Shown: positions 8,707 to 17,485 of the stretch, one piece after another
Layout of the letters: every line of letters starts with the position of its first letter
Position numbering within the stretch: the stretch's first letter is position 1
Assembly: GCF_003610695.1 (NCBI RefSeq)
Contig: NZ_RAQH01000007.1
Span: forward strand, 155,907 to 219,906
DNA: 64,000 bases
Source: Epilithonimonas arachidiradicis
GTDB taxonomy: Bacteria > Bacteroidota > Bacteroidia > Flavobacteriales > Weeksellaceae
Direction of reading: 5' to 3'
Position numbers and translations under genes: made by a program
The notes under the pieces: model-generated
Seen by the model: only the letters and a program-made list of their open reading frames with translations
Told to the model about the DNA's origin: nothing
The model's database searches: none

Positions 8707-8821
8707 TCTTATCGGGGCATAAGTCTTACTCTTATCGGGGCATGAGTCTTGGTCTTATCGAGGCATAAGTCATACTCTTATCGGAGCATAAGTCATACTC
8801 TTATCAAAGTATAAGCCTAAA
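8707..8821. repeat. Five tandem 23-bp repeats, each with a dyad
   Basis: Five head-to-tail units of 23 bases start at 8707, 8730, 8753, 8776 and 8799, with the pattern TCTTATCGGGGCATAAGTC plus four variable bases. The last unit is the most diverged. Each unit contains the inverted pair CTTAT/ATAAG (last unit CTTAT/ATAAG as well) around a variable six-base centre. They lie in the convergent gap after the HU-like gene and before the uxaA terminator. Possible roles are a multi-hairpin 3' end, a protein-binding array, or a neutral VNTR. Confidence 0.85.
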
Positions 8822-8893
8822 TTTGCCTTAACGTATAGTGGTGATTTAGCTGAATAAAATTGATAAGCGAATTGCTCAGTCTTTGATAACATC

Positions 8894-8938
8894 GATTAAA
8901 AAATAAAGAGCACTCTTCAAAAAGAAGAAATGCCCTTT
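8894..8938 (-). terminator. Terminator of the uronate-catabolic operon
   Basis: Read on the minus strand, AAAGGGCATTTCTTC (8938 down to 8924) pairs with GAAGAGTGCTCTTT (8918 to 8905) around a five-T loop. There is one bulge and two G-U pairs, and the stem is followed by a T-rich tract (A-rich on the plus strand, 8894-8904). It lies 30 bases past the uxaA stop codon. This is the expected form of an intrinsic terminator closing the operon. Confidence 0.75.
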
Positions 8939-8967
8939 AAAAATAAAAACCTTAAAAATTCAAATAT

Positions 8968-10581
8968 TTATAATGATACGCCTCGTTTCCAAGGAATAAA
9001 CACATCTTGTTTCAGCTGGTCTGCTTTTGTTTCTACGTTTCCGCTTGCCAATTCGATGATATAATCTACGATTTCTTCGCCCACTTCTTGGATACTTTTT
9101 TCGCCTGTAATCACCGTTCCGGCATTTACATCAATAATGTCAGACATTCTGTTGATCAATGCGGTGTTAGACGATATTTTCACAACCGGAGCGATTGGAT
9201 TTCCCATTGGATTTCCTAAACCTGTGGTAAATAAAACGACTGTTGCACCTGCGCCGACTAATCCTGTGGTACATTCGGCATCGTTTCCTGGTGTATTCAA
9301 TAGATTAAGACCTGGCTTCGAAATATATTCGCCATAATCCAAAACGTCTACAATAGGAGCGGTTCCTCCTTTTTTTGAAGCGCCTGCAGATTTCATTGCG
9401 TCTGTAATCAAACCGTCTTTGATGTTGCCGGGAGACGGATTCATATCGAATCCAGAACCTGCATCCACAACGGATTTTTCGAAGGCTTTCATTAATGATA
9501 AGAACTTATCCGCTTTTTCCTCATCCACACATCGGTTCATTAATTCCTGCTCTACACCGCACAATTCCGGAAACTCGGCCAAGATTGTTTTTCCGCCCAA
9601 TGCAGCAAAAATATCTGAAACAACGCCTAACGCTGGATTGGCAGATATTCCTGAGAATCCGTCAGAACCGCCACACTCCAGACCAATGCTCAGTTTGGAA
9701 ACTGGTGCAGGTTTGCGTTCTATTTTGTTGGCTCTTTTGATCGCTTCGAAAGACTCTTTGATGACCATTTGGAACATCTTGTCCGTCGTCCCGATTTTCT
9801 GTTGTTCAAAGATCAGCACTTCTTTATCGCTGTTCGGGCTCATTTCTTTCAAAGCATTTTGAAAAATATCAACCTGAAGATTCTGACATCCTAAACTCAA
9901 AACCGTTGCACCAGCCACATTGGGGTTGTTCACATAACCGGCAAGCAGTTTTGCCAGCAGTTCAGAATCTTGTCGGATTCCGCCACAACCACCTTGATGA
10001 TTGATAAATTTCACTTCGATATTATCCAGAAGATTTTCGTTCCTGGATTGGTCTTCCACTTCTTCCACGCTTTTTTCTTCTATCAGAGAGCGTAAGAAAT
10101 TCTTGTAAGAAACTTCTTTTTTCGGCAACAATTCGTTTTCGAAAATATCTTTCAGTTTCTCGATATTTTTGTTTTCACAAAACACCAAAGGGAAAAATAA
10201 CCAGACATTTTTGGTTCCAACTTGTCCATCAGAACGGTGATATCCATTGAAGGTTTTGTCTTTCCATTTGTCTACATTCGGCGGCGTCCAACCTAAATCT
10301 CCTGTCTTTTTGAAAACCTCTTCGCTCTCGTGTTTTACGTTTTCAGTCGTAATCACTTCACCTTTTTGAATTGGCTGATTCGCTTTTCCAACGATGACGC
10401 CGTACATAATGATATGGTCGCCAACCACAAAATCTTCCGCCGCGAATTTATGTTTTGCTTTCGTATCTTTCAGAACCGTGTAATCTGCACCGTCCAGATG
10501 CACGATGTCTCCGGCAGGCAAATCCGTCAGAGCAACAATGATGTTGTCTTTTGGATTGACTTTTAGAACTTTCTTTTGCAT
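8968..10581 (-). CDS. uxaA: Altronate dehydratase (UxaA)
   Basis: This 537-residue protein has an N-terminal SAF-type domain (residues 1-90, with KDNIIVALTDLPAGDIV), then the UxaA dehydratase body: GYHRSDGQVGTKN, HQGGCGG, GLECGGSDGFSGISANPALG and FTTGLGNPMGNPIAPV. It dehydrates D-altronate to 2-keto-3-deoxy-D-gluconate in the cytoplasm, the last specific step of the galacturonate isomerase route. The ATG at 10581 is chosen because the family N-terminus begins MQKKVLKVNPKDN. The longer frame to 10686 would overlap uxaB. It is the last gene of the minus-strand operon. An operator-like palindrome lies 91-104 bases upstream, inside uxaB. Confidence 0.93.
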   Translation of the reverse strand: MQKKVLKVNPKDNIIVALTDLPAGDIVHLDGADYTVLKDTKAKHKFAAEDFVVGDHIIMYGVIVGKANQPIQKGEVITTENVKHESEEVFKKTGDLGWTPPNVDKWKDKTFNGYHRSDGQVGTKNVWLFFPLVFCENKNIEKLKDIFENELLPKKEVSYKNFLRSLIEEKSVEEVEDQSRNENLLDNIEVKFINHQGGCGGIRQDSELLAKLLAGYVNNPNVAGATVLSLGCQNLQVDIFQNALKEMSPNSDKEVLIFEQQKIGTTDKMFQMVIKESFEAIKRANKIERKPAPVSKLSIGLECGGSDGFSGISANPALGVVSDIFAALGGKTILAEFPELCGVEQELMNRCVDEEKADKFLSLMKAFEKSVVDAGSGFDMNPSPGNIKDGLITDAMKSAGASKKGGTAPIVDVLDYGEYISKPGLNLLNTPGNDAECTTGLVGAGATVVLFTTGLGNPMGNPIAPVVKISSNTALINRMSDIIDVNAGTVITGEKSIQEVGEEIVDYIIELASGNVETKADQLKQDVFIPWKRGVSL

Positions 10582-10633
10582 AATTTTCAGATTAAAAATT
10601 ATCTTATTCTTTATTATAAGATGAATTCGAAGA

Positions 10634-12091
10634 TTACTGAATAAAACTTTTATATCCTTCTTCAATTCCTGTGGAATCGATTGCACTTAAAGCCTTGGTT
10701 ACAGCTTCTGTTAATCCTGGTATTTGAGTCAAATCTGTATCCCAGAAACTCACTTCTGACAATGCATTTTTCGCTACTTCTCCAAGGTCGTTGGTTGACC
10801 AGATTTCTTTGAATCTTTCCAAAACCGGCGCATCATCGTTTACAGGAAGTTGTTTTCCGTCGAATTCACCTTGATAAAATCTAATCAACGCTGCTAAAGC
10901 AAAAGTCAAATTAGTTGGTAATTCATTTTTGATTTCAACATATTTCAACAAACTTGGCAACACTCTCACTTTGAATTTTGAAACCGAATTTAGTGCAATA
11001 CTAGAAAGCAAATGTTTCAGGAACGGGTTTCTGAATCTGTCAAAAACTTCATCCGAAAACGCCGTCAATTCTTCTGTTGATAAATCCAGAGTAGGGATGA
11101 TTTCGTTATAAACCGTATCGGAAATCCATTGTCCTGCAAAGTCCGCATCAATAGCTTCTTTCACAGTTTCTTTTCCGTCAAGGATAGAAAATGCCAACAT
11201 TGCGGTGTGAGCACCGTTCAGGATTCTCACTTTTCTGGTTCTGTAAGGCGTGATATCATCCACAATCAAAACCTGGTCATCAATTTTATCAAACGGAATC
11301 AAAGCTTTCAGTTTCTCATCACCTTCGATTACCCAAAGTAAAAATGCTTCACAAACTACCATCAGATTATCATCATAATCCAACTTAGCTTCGTATTCAT
11401 CTTTTTCTTCTCTTGGATAACCTGGAACAATTCTATCCACCAAAGTATTGTGGAAATAGTTGCTATTCTCTATCCAAGCAAAAAAATCTTCTTCAAGATT
11501 CCAAATCTGAGCATATTTCAGGATATATTCTTTCAATGTCAGGGCATTGTTTTCAATCAATTCGCAAGGAATGATATGAAGACCTTTTTCCGTATCGCCA
11601 TTAAAATGCTTGAATCTCTCGTAAAGGAAAGCTGTCACTTTCGCAGGGAAATTCTTGTGAGGACCAGAAGCTAAAGAAGTTTCAGACTCATCAAAAGCAA
11701 TTCCTGCTTCGGTAGTATTAGATAAAATGAACTGTAAATCTTCGCCTTTCGCCAGCTCAAGATATTCAGCATAATTTTCATAAGGACTGAATGAACGCTG
11801 GATTGCAGAAATCACTCTCTGGTCATCTACGATTTGTCCTTTTTTAACGCCCCTTACGAAAAGCGTGTAAAGATTATCCTGTTCTTCCAACATATCGACA
11901 AGACCACCAACAGTCGGCTGAACAACAGCTACACCAGCATTGAAACCAGCTTCTTTGTTCATCTTGTCGATAAGGTAATCTACAAATGCACGAAGGAAAT
12001 TACCTTCCCCGAACTGTAAAAATTTGATGGGAAGTTTCTCAGTTGAACCTGAGTTTTCACGGTTAAGTTTTTGTTTAGTTTGATATTCCAT
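10634..12091 (-). CDS. uxaB: Tagaturonate reductase (altronate oxidoreductase, UxaB)
   Basis: The 485-residue protein belongs to the mannitol dehydrogenase family. It has the N-terminal nucleotide-binding region around QFGEGNFLRAFVDYLIDKMN (residues 27-46), DRIVPGYPR near 217-225 and KVRILNGAHTAMLAFSIL near 286-303. It reduces D-tagaturonate to D-altronate with NADH, between UxaC and UxaA in the galacturonate pathway. It begins 4 bases after the transporter gene, so the two are translationally close, and uxaA follows after 52 bases. Its last codons (AIDST) contain an operator-like sequence at 10672-10685. Confidence 0.93.
   Translation of the reverse strand: MEYQTKQKLNRENSGSTEKLPIKFLQFGEGNFLRAFVDYLIDKMNKEAGFNAGVAVVQPTVGGLVDMLEEQDNLYTLFVRGVKKGQIVDDQRVISAIQRSFSPYENYAEYLELAKGEDLQFILSNTTEAGIAFDESETSLASGPHKNFPAKVTAFLYERFKHFNGDTEKGLHIIPCELIENNALTLKEYILKYAQIWNLEEDFFAWIENSNYFHNTLVDRIVPGYPREEKDEYEAKLDYDDNLMVVCEAFLLWVIEGDEKLKALIPFDKIDDQVLIVDDITPYRTRKVRILNGAHTAMLAFSILDGKETVKEAIDADFAGQWISDTVYNEIIPTLDLSTEELTAFSDEVFDRFRNPFLKHLLSSIALNSVSKFKVRVLPSLLKYVEIKNELPTNLTFALAALIRFYQGEFDGKQLPVNDDAPVLERFKEIWSTNDLGEVAKNALSEVSFWDTDLTQIPGLTEAVTKALSAIDSTGIEEGYKSFIQ
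10672..10685. promoter_or_regulatory. Operator-like palindrome inside the 3' end of uxaB
   Basis: TGGAATCGATTGCA differs by one base from the perfect palindrome TGCAATCGATTGCA before susC. It lies in coding sequence 91-104 bases before the uxaA start, so it could control an internal promoter or simply be a coincidence of coding. Confidence 0.4.
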
Positions 12092-12095
12092 TTCT

Positions 12096-13625
12096 TTATT
12101 CTTTAATGATTTTGTATTTAGGAACCAATGATTTCATCACGAACCACGCAATCAGATAAGCTACTGCGCAGATTGAGAAAATAATCATATATCCTTTATC
12201 GATACCGTCTGAGATGACAGCACCGGAATTTTTCAATTGAATCAACAGATCATCAGGAAGCCTTGTATCCTTGAATTCGGGATATTTTTCTAAAAGTGGA
12301 ATCCCGTCAATAGTTGTCCAGGCTTTGTGGGCGTGGTCAAACAATAATCCAGAACCTTTATTAATAAGAAATGAACCGATTCCGCCAGCCATTCCACCGA
12401 TTCCCGTAATCGTAGCGATTGCTTTTTTCGGGAACATATCGCCAACCGTTGAGAAAATATTAGCCGACCAAGCTTGGTGTGCTGCACCTGCGATTCCGAT
12501 AATCAAAACCGGAAGCCAATAAGAGATAGTTCCCGCTGGTTGTGCCACTAAAGCTAATAATGGAAAGAAAGCGAAAATTAACATCGCACGCATTCTTCCT
12601 GCATAAGGATTCATTCCTTTTTTGTCCACGAAATATTTTGGAAGCCAACCTCCTACAATGGAAACCAAGGTTATCATATACAAAACGAAGAGTGGTAATG
12701 CACTTTGCGTGCTATCCATTCCGTAAACTGAGCTCAAGTAAGCCGGAGTCCAGAACAGGTAAAACCACCAGACACCATCTGTCATAAATTTACCAAAGAT
12801 AAAAGCCCAAGTCTGTCTGTATCCAAAAGCTTGTTTCAAGCTCATTTTTTTCTGAGGAACTTCTGTTGTTTCTTCTGCGACATCGTCCTGGTCCTGTTGG
12901 ATGTAAGCCAATTCGTGTTCGTTAACTTTCGGATGCTGATGAGGTTTTTTGTAATAGAAAATCCAAAGTCCCATCCAAACGAATCCAAGCGCACCAATGA
13001 TGATAAAGGCCATTTCCCAACCCATCGATTTGGCGATGAAAGGAATAGTAACTGGCGCAGCTAATGCACCAACAGTTGCTCCAGCATTGAAGATACTTGT
13101 AGAAAACGCTCTGTCTTTTTTAGGGAAATATTCTGCAGTGGTTTTAATCGCTGCAGGAAAGTTTCCCGCTTCACCAACCGCTAAAACAAATCTTGCAAAG
13201 ATGAAAAGCGTCACACTTGTGCTTGTAACAAGCGATATATTGTTGAGAGTTCCAATGATTTCTTTTGATTCTGCAAATCCTACCAACCAGTTTCCTGTTA
13301 AGATTCCCGAAGTTGCAATACCACAGAATGCGTGTAAAATTGCTCCAACCGACCAAATGAAAATCGCCCAAAGAAATCCTTTTTTCGTATCCATCCAATC
13401 CACAAATTTCCCGGCGAATAACATACTGATTGCATAGAAAATGGAAAATAAGGCCGTGATGTTTCCATAATCATTATTATTCCAATGGAACTCTGGCTGG
13501 ATAAAATCTTTCCAGGTCAAAGAAAGAACCTGCCTGTCAAGATAATTAATCGTTGTAGCAATGAACAGAAGCCCACAAATAGACCATCTGAAATTACTAG
13601 GTTTTAAGGATTTGACTGAACTCAT
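12096..13625 (-). CDS. exuT: MFS hexuronate transporter (ExuT-like)
   Basis: The 509-residue membrane protein has about 12 hydrophobic segments, an N-terminal RWSICGLLFIATTINYLDRQVLS block and the MFS anion:cation symporter features typical of hexuronate/glucarate permeases. It most likely imports galacturonate or glucuronate released in the periplasm, across the inner membrane with protons. A periplasmic or cytoplasmic insertion around residues 230-255 is acidic (QQDQDDVAEETTEV). It lies 29 bases after the aldolase gene and 4 bases before uxaB, firmly within the uronate operon. Substrate assignment is by context and family. Confidence 0.88.
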   Translation of the reverse strand: MSSVKSLKPSNFRWSICGLLFIATTINYLDRQVLSLTWKDFIQPEFHWNNNDYGNITALFSIFYAISMLFAGKFVDWMDTKKGFLWAIFIWSVGAILHAFCGIATSGILTGNWLVGFAESKEIIGTLNNISLVTSTSVTLFIFARFVLAVGEAGNFPAAIKTTAEYFPKKDRAFSTSIFNAGATVGALAAPVTIPFIAKSMGWEMAFIIIGALGFVWMGLWIFYYKKPHQHPKVNEHELAYIQQDQDDVAEETTEVPQKKMSLKQAFGYRQTWAFIFGKFMTDGVWWFYLFWTPAYLSSVYGMDSTQSALPLFVLYMITLVSIVGGWLPKYFVDKKGMNPYAGRMRAMLIFAFFPLLALVAQPAGTISYWLPVLIIGIAGAAHQAWSANIFSTVGDMFPKKAIATITGIGGMAGGIGSFLINKGSGLLFDHAHKAWTTIDGIPLLEKYPEFKDTRLPDDLLIQLKNSGAVISDGIDKGYMIIFSICAVAYLIAWFVMKSLVPKYKIIKE

Positions 13626-13654
13626 ATTGGTTTTAAGAATTTACTTTTCAATAA

Positions 13655-14314
13655 TTATTTGATGGATTGGATGATATCCAATACTTTTTTAGTTTCGTTT
13701 TCGATGGTTGCGTAATCTTTGGAAGCCATTAGTTCTTTACTGACTAACTTACTTCCCATTCCAACAGCGGAAACGCCGGCTTTGAACCAGCTTTCGATGT
13801 TTTCTTTGGTTGTGTCAACACCGCCGGTTGGCATAAATTTCAGATTTGGAAAAACATCTTTTATGGCGCTCATAAATCCAGTTCCCAGTGCATTTCCCGG
13901 GAATAATTTCACAAAAGTTACACCTGCATTTTCAGCTTCGATGATTTCTGTTGGTGTCATACAACCTGGGCTGTATAGCAGATGTTTTGAGATCAAAAAT
14001 TCTGCGACTTCTGGAACAAATCCAGGACTGATGAAGAAATCTGCGCCTGCTTTTTCATATTCCTCAGCTTGCTTCAAATTCTTAATTGTTCCAATTCCAA
14101 GAAGCATTTCCGGCATTTCCGCATTTCGTAATTCTACCATTTTGGTGAAATTCGAAAGTGCATTTTCGCCACGGCTAGTATATTCTACTGCGCGGATTCC
14201 GGCTCTGTAAAGTGATCTTAATATATCTAAAGTTACCGCTTCGTCAGCGTTATAATACAAAGGCAAAATCCCTTGATTTACAATCGCATTGGTAACGAGT
14301 TGAATCTTTGTCAT
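13655..14314 (-). CDS. eda: KDPG/KHG aldolase
   Basis: The 219-residue protein has the class I aldolase features of KDPG aldolase: the general base Glu in RAVEYTSR (Glu44) and the Schiff-base lysine in VTFVKLFPGN (Lys136). It cleaves 2-keto-3-deoxy-6-phosphogluconate into pyruvate and glyceraldehyde 3-phosphate, the last step for both uronate branches of this operon. The family may also act on 4-hydroxy-2-oxoglutarate. It is preceded by a 101-base gap holding one copy of the TCTCGCAGATT intercistronic repeat, and is followed 29 bases later by the transporter. Confidence 0.93.
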   Translation of the reverse strand: MTKIQLVTNAIVNQGILPLYYNADEAVTLDILRSLYRAGIRAVEYTSRGENALSNFTKMVELRNAEMPEMLLGIGTIKNLKQAEEYEKAGADFFISPGFVPEVAEFLISKHLLYSPGCMTPTEIIEAENAGVTFVKLFPGNALGTGFMSAIKDVFPNLKFMPTGGVDTTKENIESWFKAGVSAVGMGSKLVSKELMASKDYATIENETKKVLDIIQSIK

Positions 14315-14338
14315 TTTTTTGACTTTTATTTTTTTTTA

Positions 14339-14405
14339 TCTCTTGCAGATTGTTCTGATTTAGCAGATAATTAAAAATTTGCCCAATTTGCTTAATCTGC
14401 GAGAG
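14339..14405 (-). repeat. Intercistronic repeat family 1, copy A (before eda)
   Basis: Read in the direction of transcription it runs from CTCTCGCAGATTAAGC to AATCTGCAAGAGA, about 67 bases, with terminal inverted repeats. Copies B (18287-18348) and C (33189-33250) share the same ends, interior order and orientation relative to the downstream gene. Confidence 0.75.
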
Positions 14406-14415
14406 AATTTAATCA

Positions 14416-15420
14416 CTATCTTTTAATTCTTCCTCCTAAATTGCCATTCATTACTTCCAGAATATCATTAACGCTACTCAGATTTACATCACCCAAAATG
14501 GTATGTTTGATGGCGCAAGCTGCATTGGCAAACTTCAATGCTTTTTCATCGTCGAAGTGAATTAAACCATAGATCAAACCTGCCGCAAATGCATCTCCGG
14601 TTCCGATTCTGTCCACAACGGGATTCACTTCCAGGCTTTCGGTTTCGAAATATTGTCCGTTAACCAAAGCTCTTCCTTGAGTTGCCTGATTACTCGCAGT
14701 AACTCCAATTCTTGTTTTGTCAAACACTTTTTTGATAGAAGGGATTTCTTTCATTAATGTTTCTGCAGCTTCGATAAAACTGTCTTTATCATAACCGAAA
14801 GTTGTTCCCAGTATTTCATTAATTTCGTTCACACCGCCGATGAAAATCGTAGAGTAGGAGATGAGTTCTTTAAGAACCGTGAATCCTTCTTTTCCGTATT
14901 TCCAAAGATTGGAACGATATGCAGGGTCAGCCGTGATTTCGATTCCTTTTGAGTAAGCTAATTGTAAACCTTGCTTCAAAGTTTCGTAAGCACCTTCTGA
15001 AATTCCGGGAGAAATGCCTGTCCAGTGGAAATATTCAGCACCTTCCAATGCTTTTTCCCAATCTACTTGTTCAGGTTTGATATTGGCAAAAGAACCGTTT
15101 AATCTGTTGTAGGAAATTCGGCTTGCTCTCATTGCAGAACCAACTTCCAGGAAATATAAACCAATCGGATGTTCTGTTCTGTTGACGAATTGCGTATCAA
15201 TCCCGTAACTTTTCATTGTCGCAATCGCAGAATCTCCAATGAAACAATCGGAAACATTGGTGATGTGTCGCACCTCGCATCCCATAATGGCTAAAGACGC
15301 ACCGACATTCATTTCTGTTCCTCCGAAGAAGAATTCCATTTCACGGCTTTGTCTCAGCATTTTGCTGTCGGATGGAGATAATCTCATCAGTACTTCGCCA
15401 AAGGTTACAACTTTGCTCAT
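14416..15420 (-). CDS. kdgK: 2-keto-3-deoxygluconate kinase (PfkB family)
   Basis: The 334-residue protein is a PfkB-type sugar kinase with the N-terminal substrate motif GGTEMNVGASLAIMG (residues 33-47) and the C-terminal GTGDAFAAGL motif (273-282, catalytic Asp276). It phosphorylates 2-keto-3-deoxygluconate to KDPG, the point where the KduID and UxaCBA branches meet. It sits between kdgF (38 bases upstream) and eda (101 bases downstream), which strongly supports KDG as substrate rather than another sugar. Confidence 0.92.
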   Translation of the reverse strand: MSKVVTFGEVLMRLSPSDSKMLRQSREMEFFFGGTEMNVGASLAIMGCEVRHITNVSDCFIGDSAIATMKSYGIDTQFVNRTEHPIGLYFLEVGSAMRASRISYNRLNGSFANIKPEQVDWEKALEGAEYFHWTGISPGISEGAYETLKQGLQLAYSKGIEITADPAYRSNLWKYGKEGFTVLKELISYSTIFIGGVNEINEILGTTFGYDKDSFIEAAETLMKEIPSIKKVFDKTRIGVTASNQATQGRALVNGQYFETESLEVNPVVDRIGTGDAFAAGLIYGLIHFDDEKALKFANAACAIKHTILGDVNLSSVNDILEVMNGNLGGRIKR

Positions 15421-15458
15421 TAATTTTTATTTTTTCTAAACCTTGAAGGTTTCAGTTT

Positions 15459-15806
15459 TTACTTTATAAAATCTTCTCTAAATGGACTGAAAACATCTAC
15501 CAAAATCCCGTCTTCCAGACATTCGACGCCGTGAAGAACATTGGAAGGAACGAAGAACGAATCGCCTTTTTTCAGGATTGAAATATCTTCGCCGATGTTG
15601 ACTTCAAACTTTCCTTCTGCTACATAAGTCACCTGAATATGAGGATGCTTATGCTTGTATCCGATTCCTCCTTTTTTGAAACGGACATTCACCATCATTA
15701 CAGATTCGTCGTAGCCTACAATTTGGCGGTCGATATAGTCATCGATTTTCTCCCATTCTGTTGAATCGGATTTGTAATATATTTTGGATGATTGTTTTGT
15801 TTCCAT
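15459..15806 (-). CDS. kdgF: Pectin degradation cupin KdgF
   Basis: The 115-residue single-domain cupin has the metal-binding pattern KHKHPHIQVTYVAEG (His residues near 53-57, then Gln) and the second cupin motif with VLHGVECLEDG near residue 90. KdgF proteins catalyse conversion of 4,5-unsaturated galacturonate to the linear 5-keto-4-deoxyuronate, the substrate of KduI. It fits between the GH105 hydrolase, which releases unsaturated uronate, and KduI. Its leader carries a CTTTGTG-type repeat (15809-15876) ending right at the start codon. A second-family cupin role cannot be fully excluded, but context is strong. Confidence 0.88.
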   Translation of the reverse strand: METKQSSKIYYKSDSTEWEKIDDYIDRQIVGYDESVMMVNVRFKKGGIGYKHKHPHIQVTYVAEGKFEVNIGEDISILKKGDSFFVPSNVLHGVECLEDGILVDVFSPFREDFIK

Positions 15807-15808
15807 TT

Positions 15809-15876
15809 TATTTTGAACACAAAGTGTACAAAGATTTTTTATTTAATTCTAATGTTTTTAAGTTCACAAAGTCCTT
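15809..15876 (-). repeat. Leader repeat family 2, copy b (before kdgF)
   Basis: In the sense direction this has CTTTGTGAACTTAAA, an AT-rich middle, then ATCTTTGTACACTTTGTG about 15 bases before the ATG. It aligns with the leaders of the GH43 gene (30487-30550) and the CE12 gene (32271-32330). All three abut a start codon. Confidence 0.6.
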
Positions 15877-16034
15877 CGACTCCGCTCAGGATGACAACTC
15901 TCAGACTAACTTTTTAATCCGCAAATCACTCGCAGCCCGACTTGAGCGGGAGCCCTTCGTCAAGCTCAGGATAAACTACAGGCGGATTAAGCTGCCCTAA
16001 TTATTCTGAAATCCTTCGAGAGCCTCAGGATGAC
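15871..16034. repeat. Repeat-rich spacer inside the operon between uxaC and kdgF
   Basis: This 232-base gap holds two REP-like units (15871-15895 and 16011-16034, each with CCTTCGA and CTCAGGATGAC). Between them lies a shortened, inverted copy of the element seen at 1590-1717 (15931-15997). A third diverged REP-like unit is at 63860-63883. No ORF is present. It is the longest gap in the uronate operon and may uncouple the expression of kdgF and later genes from that of kduI-uxaC. Confidence 0.65.
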
Positions 16035-16038
16035 AATA

Positions 16039-17448
16039 TTAAAAGTTGAAATATTCTTTAGCGTTAAAATAGCAAATATCTGCCACAACTTTTCCTACCA
16101 AATCCAAATCCTCAGGAAGTTCGCCAGACTCAATTTCGTTTCCTAAAAGGTTACACAATACACGTCTGAAATACTCGTGTCTTGGGAACGAAAGGAAGCT
16201 TCTGGAATCAGTCAACATTCCTACGAAAGTGCTGATTAATCCCATATTGGAAAGCGCATTCATCTGTTTTTCCATTCCGTCTTTTTGGTCCAGAAACCAC
16301 CATCCAGAACCGAATTGCACTTTTCCTTTCACAGAACCATCGTTGAAATTCCCAATCATTGTTGCCATAATCTCATTATCGGCAGGGTTTAAATTGTAAA
16401 TAATCGTTTTAGTCAATTTATCTTTGGAATCCAATGTATTTAGGAATCTCGAAAGGTTCGCAGCCTGACTGAAATCGCCTATGGAATCCCAACCTGTGTC
16501 TGGTCCAAGAACTTTCAACATTCTTGCATTGTTGTTTCTCAAAGCGCCCAAATGATATTGCTGAACCCAACCAAATGAATGGTAAGTCTCACCCAAGAAC
16601 AGCAAAATTGCTGTTTTGAACTGCTCAATCTGATGTGGCGTTAAGGTTTCTCCTTTTCTCTTCGTTTCAAAAATTGAGTTGATTTCTGAATCTGTGAACG
16701 TTTCAAAAGAAATGTTATTCAATCCGTGGTCACACAATCTGCATCCGTTGGCGTGAAAGTATTCAATCCTTTTGAGTAGCGCATCCTGTACATCCTTGTA
16801 CGATTTGATTTCGATGCCTGCAGATTCTCCTAATTTATCGATGTAGGAATTATAATCATCATTGTCAATCAAAATCGCTTTGTCCGGACGGAAAGCTGTG
16901 CTGACTGTAATTCCAATGTTGTTTTGTTTGATTGTTTTATGATATTCTAAAGTGTCAATCGGGTCTTCTGTCGTACAAACCGTTTCCACATTTCTCATTT
17001 TCAACAATCCGTGAACAGATTTATCAGGCGTCTGAAGTTGAGCTGATACATTTTCATAAACTTCTTCAGCATTTTTTTCGCTCAGCAAATCATAAACGTC
17101 AAAATATCTTGCTAATTCCAGATGTGTCCAGTGGAACAAAGGATTTCTCAAGGTATTCGGAACTGTTTTGGCCCAAGCTGCGAATTTTTCTTTGTCAGAA
17201 GCGTCTCCGGTGATGAATTTTTCGTTAACGCCCATTGTTCTCATCGCTCTCCATTTGTAATGGTCGCCACCAATCCAAACCTGGGTAATGTTCTCAAACT
17301 GACGGTTTTCTGCAATCTCTTTCGGTGGCAAGTGGTTATGATAATCGATGATTGGTTGGTTCTCAGCAAATCTGAAATACAACTCCTCAGCGAATTTGTT
17401 CTTTAATAGAAATGTATCTGTGATAAATGGTTTTGTAAGTGTACTCAT
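16039..17448 (-). CDS. uxaC: Uronate isomerase (UxaC)
   Basis: This 469-residue amidohydrolase-fold enzyme has the N-terminal DYHNHLPPKEIAENRQF motif (residues 35-51) with the metal-binding HxH, then FHWTHLELARYF and RIEYFHANGCRLCDHGLN. The C-terminal SDSRSFLSFPRHEYFRRVL-like block (TDSRSF) is typical of uronate isomerases. It converts D-galacturonate to tagaturonate, or glucuronate to fructuronate. With UxaB but no fructuronate reductase (UxuB) in view, the galacturonate branch is the supported one. It begins 37 bases after kduD. Length is normal for the family. Confidence 0.95.
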   Translation of the reverse strand: MSTLTKPFITDTFLLKNKFAEELYFRFAENQPIIDYHNHLPPKEIAENRQFENITQVWIGGDHYKWRAMRTMGVNEKFITGDASDKEKFAAWAKTVPNTLRNPLFHWTHLELARYFDVYDLLSEKNAEEVYENVSAQLQTPDKSVHGLLKMRNVETVCTTEDPIDTLEYHKTIKQNNIGITVSTAFRPDKAILIDNDDYNSYIDKLGESAGIEIKSYKDVQDALLKRIEYFHANGCRLCDHGLNNISFETFTDSEINSIFETKRKGETLTPHQIEQFKTAILLFLGETYHSFGWVQQYHLGALRNNNARMLKVLGPDTGWDSIGDFSQAANLSRFLNTLDSKDKLTKTIIYNLNPADNEIMATMIGNFNDGSVKGKVQFGSGWWFLDQKDGMEKQMNALSNMGLISTFVGMLTDSRSFLSFPRHEYFRRVLCNLLGNEIESGELPEDLDLVGKVVADICYFNAKEYFNF

Positions 17449-17485
17449 TTTTAATTATTAATGATAAATTATTAATTATGAATGT

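Noticed and set aside
8707..8821. The tandem repeats as a CRISPR array
   Set aside because: Units are directly adjacent with no unique spacers, and no cas genes are present.
8890..8899. ATCGATT core next to the uxaA terminator as another operator
   Set aside because: Only the central six to eight bases match, with no half-site TGCA on either side; such cores are common in AT-rich DNA.
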